64,000 bases of DNA from the NCBI RefSeq assembly GCF_006351925.1, contig NZ_CP040924.1, positions 676,501-740,500 of the forward strand, given 5' to 3'. The DNA comes from Clostridium thermarum. Its GTDB lineage: Bacteria > Bacillota > Clostridia > Clostridiales > Clostridiaceae. Each line of letters begins with the position of its first letter. Within the stretch, counting starts at the first letter, position 1. A program made the translations under genes and the position numbers. A model generated the notes under the pieces. It worked only from the letters and a program-made list of their open reading frames with translations, did not search any database and was not told the origin of the DNA. Shown here one piece after another: positions 48,748 through 57,328 of the stretch.

Positions 48748-49662
48748 ATGAGAAAGTTCTTATTTTGGTTCAGCATAGTCTTTTTTATTGCATATATCTT
48801 TTGCTCTTACAATGTGAAGATAGCATTACCTAATCAGACAGTTGTCATAAAACAGTGGGATAGACCTGTAAGGCAAGTTGAAAATGGACTAGCTATAAAA
48901 ATACCTTTTATTCAAAAGTTTGAAGTAGTAGATACTTCAATGGTAATGTATTCCTCAAAGTCATCCAACACTTATACTAAGGACAATAAAATATTTATTA
49001 TGGGTCCCAATATAGTATTTAATATAAGAGATGTAAATCAGATGTTGCTTACGGTAAAAAACTATATTGGAGCTACTTCAAGAGTTGAAGACGTGGTGTA
49101 TGAAATAAGTAAAAATGTTTTTGCTAAGTATAATTACAGCGATATTATAAAAAATTGTGAAGTTGGTGATGCAGAAACCGGCACTTTGAAGATAGAAATA
49201 AATCCTATTCTTAGTAAAATTGAAGAAGAAATCACTAATTTAGCTCAGGACAAGATAAAAGATTATGGACTAGAGATAAGACGAGTTATTATTCCTTCCA
49301 TATACTTGCCTGAACAAAATGTAGAAGCTATTTTTACAAATATCACAGCGGATAGGAAAAGAGTTGCAGATGAGATAATCAATGACGGTATACGACAGGC
49401 AAATGATATCAGAGCAGAGTTCCAGAAGCAGATAAAGCTTTTATACAATGAGGCAGAACTATACAAGAGCAATACTATAGCACAAGGTAATGAGGAAGCA
49501 AAGAACATTTATAACAGTGTGTATTCTACAGATGTGGACTTCTATCAATACTATAAAACCATAAAGATGTGGGAGAATGTTGCTGACTCTGCGGGTGACA
49601 ATGAAATAACCATTCAAATCCCAGCAGACAGCGAAATTGGCAAAATATTGATGGGCAACTAA
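48748..49662 (+). CDS. hflC: HflC-like SPFH-domain membrane protein
   Basis: A 304-residue partner of the preceding protein: N-terminal membrane helix (about 4-22), SPFH domain (LPNQTVVIKQWDRPVRQVEN and GLAIKIPFIQKF) and a coiled helix ending near 260. GGGGAGGGG lies before the ATG. It is shorter than typical, with a divergent C-terminal tail. Expected role is with HflK in membrane-protein quality control. Confidence 0.87.
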   Translation: MRKFLFWFSIVFFIAYIFCSYNVKIALPNQTVVIKQWDRPVRQVENGLAIKIPFIQKFEVVDTSMVMYSSKSSNTYTKDNKIFIMGPNIVFNIRDVNQMLLTVKNYIGATSRVEDVVYEISKNVFAKYNYSDIIKNCEVGDAETGTLKIEINPILSKIEEEITNLAQDKIKDYGLEIRRVIIPSIYLPEQNVEAIFTNITADRKRVADEIINDGIRQANDIRAEFQKQIKLLYNEAELYKSNTIAQGNEEAKNIYNSVYSTDVDFYQYYKTIKMWENVADSAGDNEITIQIPADSEIGKILMGN

Positions 49663-49742
49663 TACTGTTATCCTCATCTCTTGGCATAAAAGACTTTATT
49701 TTGCAAATAATATAAGGGAAAATGCTTGAGAGGTGATAAGGT

Positions 49743-50000
49743 TTGGATAGGACTACCATAGTGTTAGAATCTGTAGAAAACTATAATAAGATTATTGCTG
49801 GAGTTCAACAGAACTTTGATTTAGAAGTAAAGAAAAAGACAACCAATGGGTATCTTCTGTCAGATAAAAATAATCATGAAGATATAAAGGTTACCGGACG
49901 TATTGATGACGATGAAGGAACCACAACCATAGCAATTGAGTGCGCAGACAAGAGAACCTCTGAAAACATACAACAGTGGGTTAAGGACAATTATAGTTAA
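49743..50000 (+). CDS. Hypothetical small protein (85 residues)
   Basis: A TTG start six bases after GGTGAT gives an acidic soluble protein beginning MDRTTIVLESVENYNKII and ending QQWVKDNYS, with alternating beta and helix patterning. It may belong to the HflKC operon, 80 bases upstream, and is followed by a terminator. I do not recognise the family. Confidence 0.6.
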   Translation: MDRTTIVLESVENYNKIIAGVQQNFDLEVKKKTTNGYLLSDKNNHEDIKVTGRIDDDEGTTTIAIECADKRTSENIQQWVKDNYS

Positions 50001-50012
50001 ATATTACAGCAA

Positions 50013-50059
50013 ATAAAATCGCAGTGTGCTTAAAAGGATTAAGCATACTGTGGTTTTAT
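50013..50059 (+). terminator. Terminator
   Basis: Twenty-base arms at 50013-50032 and 50040-50059 pair with a few mismatches and wobbles, ending in a T-rich arm. Confidence 0.75.
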
Positions 50060-50122
50060 TATAAGTATAATAGATTATTACAATGGTACACAAGTATCCC
50101 CTATTAGTGGAGAGAATACTTC

Positions 50123-50272
50123 TTGCATAGTTTAGACACAGGAGAAGCAAATTTAGCGTTGGATTTTACTTCTGATATGAAGGATTATGGTATAGGTACG
50201 CAAATATTAAGCGACTTAATGGTAATAAAAATAAGGCTGATGACCAATAATCTTGAAATTAAAAAAAGTTAA
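50123..50272 (+). pseudogene. Fragment of ribA/ribBA (GTP cyclohydrolase II)
   Basis: A 49-codon open run reads [12 protein letters not shown] and [12 protein letters not shown], then [13 protein letters not shown] before the stop. It matches the GTP cyclohydrolase II stretch usually written DT-EAN--LG and DYGIGAQIL-DLG---RLLTNNP. No start codon with a ribosome binding site, zinc motif or upstream catalytic part is present, so this is a decayed fragment next to the peptide-signalling cluster. Confidence 0.75.
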
Positions 50273-50396
50273 TAAAATTGTAAAGAAACACTTTATTATT
50301 TTGATTTGTTGTAGTATAATTTTAGTAGATGGTTGTAAAAAATGTAAGAAAGCAATTATAAAACGATTATTTATAATGCAAGAGGAAGATGAACTG

Positions 50397-51680
50397 ATGA
50401 AATTTTTAACTCCTGGTGAGAAAATTAAAAAATTGAGAAAACAATTTAATATGATTCAGCAAGATTTTGAGGAAGAATTCATGACCAGAAGTTACTTCGG
50501 AATGATTGAAGCTGGCAAAAGAAATATAAATGTGAAAATAGCTACAAGTATTGCTGAAAAATTTAATAAAAAGGCTAAATCATTAGGAGTAGAACTGGAA
50601 ATAAGCCCTGAATATCTTATGATGTCTCCGCAAGAGGAGGCAAGACACTATTGTAAGGACAAGCTATCTCAGGATTTGAAGGAAGAAGAAATATATGACG
50701 TTCTGAGTATTGCCAAGGAATATGACTTACCTGATATAGAGATGGAGGCTTATAAGAAGGTTGGGATAATATACCACAGCAATTATAGGTATTTGGATGC
50801 TTTTATAGCGTTTAGTAATGCACTGGATATTGCTAAAAATATTGATGATAAGCAGATACAGGCATATTTGTATAATATGTTGGGTTCATGCAAATATGCA
50901 AACATGGAGTATATTGAAGCACTAGTGTACTTTGAACGAGCAAATAACTATGCATCTATCTATGGTGAAAGAGAAATGGAAATTAAGGCACTATTTAACT
51001 TAGCATTATGCTATAGAAGACTATCCAAATTTGATAATGCTATTAATGTTGCTGACATATGTATTTCAAAGATTGATGATAAGCTTGAACCGGATAAGTA
51101 TGTTCGAGCTAATATGATTAAGTTCAATAATTACTCAGATAAAGGTGAGTATGATAAAGCACTACAAATAGGAGAGAAACTTTTGAGTTGGCTTGCGGAT
51201 GATGAAAGTATAACGGCGGCGTTTGTATATAACAATATTGCCAATATCTATCTAGATAAAGGCGATATAAGCAAGAGCATGGAGTACTTTGGAAAATCCC
51301 AAGAAATAAGGAAGAATAAGGAGCCTAATAAATTAAGTCATACAATAATTGATAAGTCGAGGGCTTATATAAAACAAGGATTAAATGAAGAAGCCTCAAT
51401 GTTACTTCAATTAGGAATTGATATGACGATGAAATATAGTGATCAAGATTATTTGTTAAGGGCATATTATAACCTAATTGATGTTTATACAAATTTAGGA
51501 GATACAAGAGGTATAGAACAAACCTATATGAAGGTTACAAATATTCTACAAAGTAAAGATAGGACTGAACTATTAAGAATTTATCTTGAAATTAGTAAAT
51601 TCTATATAAAACAAGGCGATCTTATCAAAGCAGAGAGATATATAAGTTTGTCGCAAGAAAGCATTGTTAAAGGTTACTAA
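50397..51680 (+). CDS. RRNPP-type HTH-TPR regulator (peptide-responsive)
   Basis: A 427-residue cytosolic regulator. An Xre-type helix-turn-helix (about 1-75, MKFLTPGEKIKKLRKQFN with TRSYFGMIEAGKRNINVKI) is followed by about eight tetratricopeptide-like helix pairs (YRYLDAFIAFSNALDIAKNI, LYNMLGSCKYANMEYIEALV, FVYNNIANIYLDKGDISKSM). This is the Rap/Rgg/NprR/PlcR/PrgX layout, in which an imported short peptide binds the TPR domain. ATG 50397 is chosen because AGAGGA sits nine bases upstream; an open run to 50253 has no such site and includes promoter-like TATAAT at 50315-50320. A 44-residue secreted-peptide candidate begins 52 bases after the stop, as in other RRNPP pairs, including those reported in solventogenic clostridia. 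Confidence 0.85.
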   Translation: MKFLTPGEKIKKLRKQFNMIQQDFEEEFMTRSYFGMIEAGKRNINVKIATSIAEKFNKKAKSLGVELEISPEYLMMSPQEEARHYCKDKLSQDLKEEEIYDVLSIAKEYDLPDIEMEAYKKVGIIYHSNYRYLDAFIAFSNALDIAKNIDDKQIQAYLYNMLGSCKYANMEYIEALVYFERANNYASIYGEREMEIKALFNLALCYRRLSKFDNAINVADICISKIDDKLEPDKYVRANMIKFNNYSDKGEYDKALQIGEKLLSWLADDESITAAFVYNNIANIYLDKGDISKSMEYFGKSQEIRKNKEPNKLSHTIIDKSRAYIKQGLNEEASMLLQLGIDMTMKYSDQDYLLRAYYNLIDVYTNLGDTRGIEQTYMKVTNILQSKDRTELLRIYLEISKFYIKQGDLIKAERYISLSQESIVKGY

Positions 51681-51732
51681 AAAAGTATATTCTTAAAGCA
51701 TTATATGATATAGAAAAGGGAGTGTGATTTCA

Positions 51733-51867
51733 ATGTTTACAAAGAAGTTAAAAAGAATTTTGTGTGTATGTCTAATTGCATTAGCTGCTATTGGATGGAC
51801 GGGTGGATTTGTACTTAATGTTGTTGAAGAAGATACACCAATGATAAAAGTAATGCTTAAGGACTAA
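51733..51867 (+). CDS. Candidate signalling-peptide precursor (44 residues)
   Basis: The ATG follows AAGGGAGTG at about ten bases. The product starts with a short basic, hydrophobic export signal (MFTKKLKRILCVCLIALAAI) and ends in a polar tail (VVEEDTPMIKVMLKD). Size, signal and position directly behind an HTH-TPR regulator fit a Phr/NprX/PapR-like pro-peptide whose C-terminal tail would be released, imported and bound by the TPR domain. The exact mature peptide is unknown. A terminator follows, so regulator and peptide share one unit. Confidence 0.65.
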   Translation: MFTKKLKRILCVCLIALAAIGWTGGFVLNVVEEDTPMIKVMLKD

Positions 51868-51887
51868 AATATTGAATAGTTAACTTG

Positions 51888-51938
51888 AAACATATTGCGA
51901 CTTGGTTTATTAAAATCATGTTGCAATATGTTTTTTTT
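51888..51938 (+). terminator. Terminator of the regulator-peptide unit
   Basis: Fourteen-base arms at 51888-51901 and 51920-51933 pair with one wobble and run into eight T residues. Confidence 0.8.
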
Positions 51939-51948
51939 ATGTTATAAT
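51921..51948 (+). promoter_or_regulatory. Promoter of the subtilisin-fold gene
   Basis: TTGCAA (51921-51926), a 16-base spacer and TATAAT (51943-51948). It overlaps the preceding terminator. The leader to the TTG start at 52116 is long, about 160 bases, with no gene recognised in it. Confidence 0.5.
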
Positions 51949-52115
51949 TTACTTGTAAAAACAATTTACTTATAGAAATGATTCTACATATATGACTTTA
52001 AATACACAAAGGTTTAATTTTGAAAATGCCGTGAAACAAAGTATTCAATGGATATGTTACGATAAATGTATGTATGAAAGGATAATCATGAATGCATATA
52101 TTAGGAGGGATCAAT

Positions 52116-53441
52116 TTGAACTGGGTATTTGAATTATTAAAAGTTAAAGAGGCTTGGGAAACCTTAGACTTTGACAGGATCACCAAGGTTAAAATTGCCC
52201 TCCTGGATACGGGGTGCGAGACTAGCCATAGCTTCTTCAAAAATGTACCAATCGACTGTGTTGATGGATATGGAAGAGAAGCAGAGGGCGATGAGGCTGG
52301 CAATGGAACGTTCTTCTGCGGTTTGTTTCTTCAATATTTAGACATTGAAGAAACAAGAAAACCTGAAATACTGAGTATAAAGCTTGGTAAGCGGCCGCGA
52401 GTTGCTATAGATGATATTTGCAAGGGTATTGATATAGCAATTAAAAGAGGAGCAGACGTAATTTATTTAGGAACTTCTAATGTAAACTATAATGCAAAAC
52501 TTGCCGGTAAAATAAATGAAGCAGTGGAAAAGGGAATAATAGTGATCTCACATAGTGAAAATGTTATAGTCCGTGAATATACTTTTCCTTCAGCCCTGGA
52601 TAATGTGGTTTCTGTAGCTTCAATAGACCATAACGGCAAGTTAGCATATCATTCTAATTTTAATAACCTTATAAACATATGTGCCCCAGGAACAAATTTA
52701 AGGGGACCATTAACAAAGGAGCAGGCACAAAAATTTAGAGTGGAATTAGATAAAGATGGAATGGCAACTACATATGGTACATGCTATGCTGCAGCAGCAG
52801 TCTGTGCTATGGCTGTAATGGCCAAGTCAATAAAACCTGATATAAATACTTACCAATTTATGAATTTGCTTGAATATTCCCCAGCTAGGAAGTGCATAGT
52901 TAACAACTATGATAGTTATGAAGTAAAAAATATCTTAAACTTCAAAAGTTGCCTTGATTCTATAAAGTATTCGGGTATATTGGATAATCCAAGAACAAAA
53001 TATTACTATTGGAATGTCAAATATGCTGACGGCTTTTATTTACAGAACCAATGGGAGGCAGAATTATATTATGGTTCAGGAAAGGCAGTAGAGGATTCTA
53101 CCGGTGAGGTAGAGATAGAACTTTACAAACTTAATGGATTGAGAAAAGAAATTTTAATGAGTGAAAAGTTTACTTATGAAAATGGTAGGCTGTTCTGGAA
53201 GCTGAATTATGATGTGCCGGGAAACTACTTTATAAAAATAAATTCAGATAAAAATAACATAATTAGTACAGATATAGCGGCAAAGGTATTAGATTGGTCT
53301 CAACCAATAGACAAGTATGTTCCAGGAGCAGACTCAGGGTTTAAAAAAGAAAATAAGGGCAATAAGAGGTTATTTTTTGCCTTTGCTAACTTAATGGTTT
53401 CAATTGGGGCTATAATAGGAAGTCATTTTACAAAAGGATGA
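52116..53441 (+). CDS. Subtilisin-fold (S8) protein with altered catalytic residues, C-terminal membrane helix
   Basis: A TTG start seven bases after AGGAGG gives 441 residues. The N-terminal ~260 residues follow the subtilisin fold: Asp31 in ALLDTG, GNGTFFCG where the catalytic His (GHGTHVAG) is Asn63, Asn149 in HSEN at the oxyanion-hole position, and GTCYAAAAV where the nucleophile Ser (GTSMAAP) is Cys223. These fall almost exactly at the BPN' positions 32/64/155/221, so the alignment is firm. A C-terminal beta region follows, ending in one membrane helix (RLFFAFANLMVSIGAIIG). No signal peptide or pro-domain is seen. It is probably not a normal protease; a binding or scaffold role, or an unusual Cys chemistry, is inferred. 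It sits between the peptide precursor and the TPR array. Confidence 0.8.
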   Translation: MNWVFELLKVKEAWETLDFDRITKVKIALLDTGCETSHSFFKNVPIDCVDGYGREAEGDEAGNGTFFCGLFLQYLDIEETRKPEILSIKLGKRPRVAIDDICKGIDIAIKRGADVIYLGTSNVNYNAKLAGKINEAVEKGIIVISHSENVIVREYTFPSALDNVVSVASIDHNGKLAYHSNFNNLINICAPGTNLRGPLTKEQAQKFRVELDKDGMATTYGTCYAAAAVCAMAVMAKSIKPDINTYQFMNLLEYSPARKCIVNNYDSYEVKNILNFKSCLDSIKYSGILDNPRTKYYYWNVKYADGFYLQNQWEAELYYGSGKAVEDSTGEVEIELYKLNGLRKEILMSEKFTYENGRLFWKLNYDVPGNYFIKINSDKNNIISTDIAAKVLDWSQPIDKYVPGADSGFKKENKGNKRLFFAFANLMVSIGAIIGSHFTKG

Positions 53442-53457
53442 CCCAATTAATATTTCT

Positions 53458-53484
53458 AAAACTGCAGAATAAAACTGCAGTTTT
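53458..53484 (+). terminator. Terminator
   Basis: AAAACTGCAG (53458-53467) and CTGCAGTTTT (53475-53484) pair exactly, followed by a T-rich stretch. Confidence 0.8.
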
Positions 53485-53673
53485 TATTTTGCCAGTATAT
53501 AGACTGTCCTATTGGGTTGCTAGAAATAAATTTCAATTCATATATGCATGTTGCAAAATGTATTACTTTTCCCACAATTTTTAGTGTAGTATAATAATAT
53601 TTGGGTAGGGTTCTTGACAATAATTGTTGAAAAATGGGGAAAGTTAGATGAAACTATAAATTTAATAATATGA

Positions 53674-54028
53674 ATATTGGAAAATTATGGATTTAAAACA
53701 AGTGATGAGGCGGAAGAGTATTGTATTGATAAATACAAAATCAAAATAGTGAAGAAGGAATAAAAGAAGTGACAGAAATTGAAAAAATGTATAAACTCCT
53801 TTATAGCAGGGCAGATTTTTAACAATATAGGAAGTCCATATTTGGATTTAGGTGATTTTGATAAAAGCTTAAAATATTATAAGATAAAAAAGATTATACC
53901 AAGATGTTAGAAGATAGCTATCATCTAATGGATAAATTAGTAGATAAGGAATCATTGATTGCTGGTTAAGTTGGCTGATAGATAATGAAATCATTACAAG
54001 GCTTTATTGTAGAATAAAAAGAGGGTAG
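53674..54028 (+). pseudogene. Decayed TPR paralogue of the HTH-TPR regulator
   Basis: Broken pieces of the TPR protein appear in order: GFKTSDEAEEYCIDKY, KEVTEIEKMYKLLYSRADF, FNNIGSPYLDLGDFDKSL and SWLIDNEIITRLY, the last matching SWLADDESITAAFVYN of the intact regulator. Stops and frame changes separate them. A TATAAT preceded by GTGTAG lies near 53595 upstream and resembles the one before the intact regulator (TTGTAGTATAAT). Confidence 0.7.
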
Positions 54029-54037
54029 GAATTACTT

Positions 54038-54757
54038 ATGCAGTTTATAACAAGTGATGAAGCAGAACGTTATTGTAGTGAAAAGCTGAAGCAAGATGTT
54101 AGTGAAGAAGATTTAAAAGAAATTATTAAATTTACGGAATTATTTAATATCAAAAGTCTTGAAGCTGAAGCTAATAGAATACTTGGAGATGAGTATTTTT
54201 ATAAGTATAAATATATTCAGGCCATTGAACATTATACCAAGGTACTGGATTTTTATAATAAAAATAATATATATGAAAAGATTCCATTTCTATATAACCG
54301 AATAGGCGCATGTAAATATGCAGAAATGAAGTATCATGAGGCACTCGAACTATTTGATAAGGCTAATATTTCTGCTGTTGTGTATAATGATAAAACTGCA
54401 GAAATACATTCTATACTCAATAGTGCTATGTGCTACAGAAGACTTTCCTGGCTGGATAAGGCCATTGAATATGCGGATGTTTGTATTTCTCAAACTGGAG
54501 TCCAGACAAACAGCAATGAACATGTGATGGCACATATGATAAAGATAAATTGCTATCATGATAAAAAAGACTTTCAAAAAGCATTTGAATTAAGCTACAA
54601 GCTAGCAAATATTGTCAAGGACGGATCAAAATTTAACATAGGTTTTTTATATAATAATATGGGCAATTTATGCATAGAGCTTGGTAAGTTTAATGATGCA
54701 ATTGAATTTTTTGATAAGTCTCTAGAGTATAGGAGGAAGGTTTTATGGATTTTCTAA
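54038..54757 (+). CDS. TPR-only paralogue A, C-terminally truncated (239 residues)
   Basis: The start MQFITSDEAERYCSEKL matches the regulator just after its helix-turn-helix (SPQEEARHYCKDKL), and TPR pairs follow (LYNRIGACKYAEMKYHEALE, FLYNNMGNLCIELGKFNDAI). There is no DNA-binding domain. The protein ends SLEYRRKVLWIF where paralogue B and the regulator continue for another 110 or so residues. The last codons are the ribosome binding site and start of paralogue B, which points to a deletion between tandem copies. It could still fold as a shorter peptide-binding protein. Confidence 0.75.
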   Translation: MQFITSDEAERYCSEKLKQDVSEEDLKEIIKFTELFNIKSLEAEANRILGDEYFYKYKYIQAIEHYTKVLDFYNKNNIYEKIPFLYNRIGACKYAEMKYHEALELFDKANISAVVYNDKTAEIHSILNSAMCYRRLSWLDKAIEYADVCISQTGVQTNSNEHVMAHMIKINCYHDKKDFQKAFELSYKLANIVKDGSKFNIGFLYNNMGNLCIELGKFNDAIEFFDKSLEYRRKVLWIF

Positions 54758-55797
54758 CAAGTGATGAAGCTGAGAGATATTGTAGAGATAATTTAGAACA
54801 GAACATTGATGAAGAAGATATAAAAAAGATTATTGAAATCGTTAGTTTTTATAAGCTTGAAATCCTAGAAATTAAAGCATATAGAAAGGCGGCAGATTTT
54901 TATTATAGCATCAAAAAATATTATGATGCAGCACATTACTGTCAAAAAATACTGGATTATTATATAAGAATTGGAAATGAAGATAAATTAGCATTTTTAT
55001 ATAATCAAATAGGTGTATATAAATATTTGAACATGAATTATAAAGAAGCATTAGTCTACTTTGATAAGGCTAATGTATATGCTATTATGTTCTGTGATTC
55101 GGATATAGAAATAAAGTCCTTGTTTAATATGGCGCTAATATATAGAAAAATGCAATGGTTTGATAAGGCTATTGAGTATGCGGAGATGTGCATAGAGAAA
55201 ACAAGTTATAAGTCATGTCCTGAAAAGTATATCATGTTTTATAGTATAAAGATAAACTGCTATGGAGATATGAGAAAATATGATAAGGCAATAGAAATAT
55301 GTAGAATTCTAATAGATGAGATAAAGGATCACAATGATATTGTGACCGCATACTTGTATAATAATATTGGAAATCTCTATTTCTTAAAAGGAGACTTAGA
55401 TGAAAGCCTGAATTATTTTTTTAGGTCAGAGGAAATTAGAAAAATGAAAGAACCTCAGAAATACGGTCGTACAATGATTGATAAATCTATAGTATACATT
55501 AGTAAAGGTTTTTTTATTGAAGCTGAGGAGGCTTTATTAGCTGGTATTGAACTGGCATCTACACATAATGACTATGAATATGTCTTAAAAGGACATGAGT
55601 ATCTGATAATAGTCTATAAAGCTTTAAAATGTGATGCGAGAATTGAAGCAATCTATTCAAAGAACATTGAATTTCTTAAAGAAAAAAAACCGGAAGATTT
55701 AAAAAAGATATATTTACAAATGTCCCAATATTATATTAGTCAAGGAAAGCTAGACAAGGCAGATGAATATATAAAACTATCATTAGAAGGGAATTGA
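54745..55797 (+). CDS. TPR-only paralogue B (350 residues)
   Basis: A full-length TPR domain without helix-turn-helix, starting MDFLTSDEAERYCRDNLEQ, seven bases after AGGAGG. About seven helix pairs are visible (FLYNQIGVYKYLNMNYKEAL, YLYNNIGNLYFLKGDLDESL, DLKKIYLQMSQYYISQGKLD). It begins inside the end of paralogue A and is presumably co-transcribed with it. Rap phosphatases show that a TPR receptor without a DNA-binding domain can act by binding other regulators; here a decoy, sponge or partner role is possible but unproven. Confidence 0.8.
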   Translation: MDFLTSDEAERYCRDNLEQNIDEEDIKKIIEIVSFYKLEILEIKAYRKAADFYYSIKKYYDAAHYCQKILDYYIRIGNEDKLAFLYNQIGVYKYLNMNYKEALVYFDKANVYAIMFCDSDIEIKSLFNMALIYRKMQWFDKAIEYAEMCIEKTSYKSCPEKYIMFYSIKINCYGDMRKYDKAIEICRILIDEIKDHNDIVTAYLYNNIGNLYFLKGDLDESLNYFFRSEEIRKMKEPQKYGRTMIDKSIVYISKGFFIEAEEALLAGIELASTHNDYEYVLKGHEYLIIVYKALKCDARIEAIYSKNIEFLKEKKPEDLKKIYLQMSQYYISQGKLDKADEYIKLSLEGN

Positions 55798-55824
55798 TGA
55801 CCATTAAGAAGGCAGGAAGATTAA

Positions 55825-56227
55825 ATGGAATTTCTAACAAGTAGCGAAGCTGAACGGTATTGTAGCAAAAAGCTTCAGCAGGATATTTGTGAAGAAGAGT
55901 TGAAGGAGATTATCAAAATCACAAAAATACATAATATTCAGTGTGTAGAGGCTGAAGCTAATATGAGGCTTGGAGATAGTTACTTCTATAAATATAATTA
56001 TACTGAGGCTGTTAAATGTTATTTTAAAGTGGCAGACTACTATGAAAAGTTTAGTAAGAATGAAAAAACATCACTTAGAGGAATTATTTATAAGTATTAT
56101 TGAACTACTTAAGAATAAAAACCCCCAAGAATTAAAGAAGACCTACCTTGAAATTGCTGAATTTTATATAAAACAAGGCAAGCTAGATAAAGCTAATAAA
56201 TATATGGAGTTATCTCATAATATATAA
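55825..56227 (+). pseudogene. TPR-only paralogue C, internally deleted and frameshifted
   Basis: The N-terminal part (MEFLTSSEAERYCSKKLQQD through EAVKCYFKVADYYEKF, ending 56103) is in one frame; the C-terminal tail (LLKNKNPQELKKTYLEIAEF and KQGKLDKANKYMELSHNI, ending 56227) is in another. About 200 middle residues present in paralogue B are missing. It is a decayed tandem copy. A hairpin terminator follows. Confidence 0.75.
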
Positions 56228-56258
56228 AGCGGAAACCTAGGTTATAGGCTTCCGCTTA
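56225..56258. terminator. Bidirectional terminator closing the TPR array
   Basis: AAGCGGAAACCT pairs with AGGCTTCCGCTT with one mismatch, between the last TPR remnant and the convergent RNA methyltransferase gene. Confidence 0.65.
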
Positions 56259-56277
56259 AATTTAGCACAAATTGAAA

Positions 56278-57162
56278 TTATCTCTTCATTATTCCCTTAT
56301 TTTTCAAAGCCACCTCATACATGATAATGGTGGCTGCAACTCCAACATTTAGGGAGTCGCAGCTTCCAAGCATAGGAATGGAAATACCGGTGTAGTCTGT
56401 ATTGTACCAGGTTTCATCAATGCCGTATTTTTCGCTTCCCATCACTATAGCCACTCTGTTTTCGTAATTTAAATCGAAATACTGATTTTCTGCTCTCGTA
56501 TCAGTGAGTACTATGTTAAACTTATTTTTCTTAAGCCAGTTGATAGTTTCTTCATAATTACTGTCTATAATGGGTACTGTGAAACACGCTCCAAGACTGC
56601 TTCGGATGGTCTTTGGGTGATTTAGTCGGGTTTTTCGGTTATTTATTATTATGGCATCAATACCTGTAGCGTCTGCAGATCGTATAATGGTACCCACATT
56701 TCCAGGTATCTCTAGGCCATCCAGAACTACAACTATATTATTCTTTTTAAGCACGATATCATCAAAGGAGGCATAAGGAAGATAGCATACCGCCATCAAA
56801 CCGTGAGAGTTATCCTTCTCACTGATTGAACTAAACACTCTTTTAGACAGCACATAGACTTCTTCTGCCGCATTCATAAGCTTATCAATTAGCACTTGAG
56901 CTTCTATAGTGTAAATATCTTCTATGCATATAATAAGGTACTTGATTCGTATTGAATTTTCCGCCAGCAAGTTTAATCCCCAGATGCCTTCAATAACTGC
57001 AAGTCGCTCTGGGTTTGGTTTGGTATTTTTGTTTAGCGCATCTATTTTCTTTATAAGAGGATGCTGCTTACCGGCAAAGTGAAGCCTAGACTTATATCTA
57101 TTTACAATCAATTTTTCTTTTTCTTCCAGTGTATAATTTCTTAAATCTTCAAAGTTACTCAT
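56278..57162 (-). CDS. SpoU/TrmH-family RNA 2'-O-methyltransferase
   Basis: A 294-residue enzyme with an N-terminal substrate-binding part (RYKSRLHFAGKQHPLIKKID) and a C-terminal SPOUT knot carrying the three family motifs: NVGTIIRSADATGIDAI, MGSEKYGI and SLNVGVAATIIMYE. It would transfer methyl from S-adenosylmethionine to a ribose in rRNA or tRNA; the target base is not readable. ATG 57162 with GGGAG upstream is chosen over a GTG at 57177 that lies in that site. Confidence 0.9.
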   Translation of the reverse strand: MSNFEDLRNYTLEEKEKLIVNRYKSRLHFAGKQHPLIKKIDALNKNTKPNPERLAVIEGIWGLNLLAENSIRIKYLIICIEDIYTIEAQVLIDKLMNAAEEVYVLSKRVFSSISEKDNSHGLMAVCYLPYASFDDIVLKKNNIVVVLDGLEIPGNVGTIIRSADATGIDAIIINNRKTRLNHPKTIRSSLGACFTVPIIDSNYEETINWLKKNKFNIVLTDTRAENQYFDLNYENRVAIVMGSEKYGIDETWYNTDYTGISIPMLGSCDSLNVGVAATIIMYEVALKNKGIMKR

Positions 57163-57328
57163 CCTAATTACTCCCACCTATTATTTATTAATAGTATTGT
57201 ACAATTGAGTTAATTATAAACCAGTGCTACAAGGCTGGCAATAAGTAAATATTCAAGAAAATTATTCATTGTATAACGAAAGATTTTATCATATACTAAT
57301 ATTTACGGTGAACAAAGGAGGGCTAATT

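Noticed and set aside
50253-50396. N-terminal extension of the HTH-TPR regulator
   Set aside because: No ribosome binding site at 50253; the stretch contains promoter-like sequence, and AGAGGA supports the ATG at 50397.
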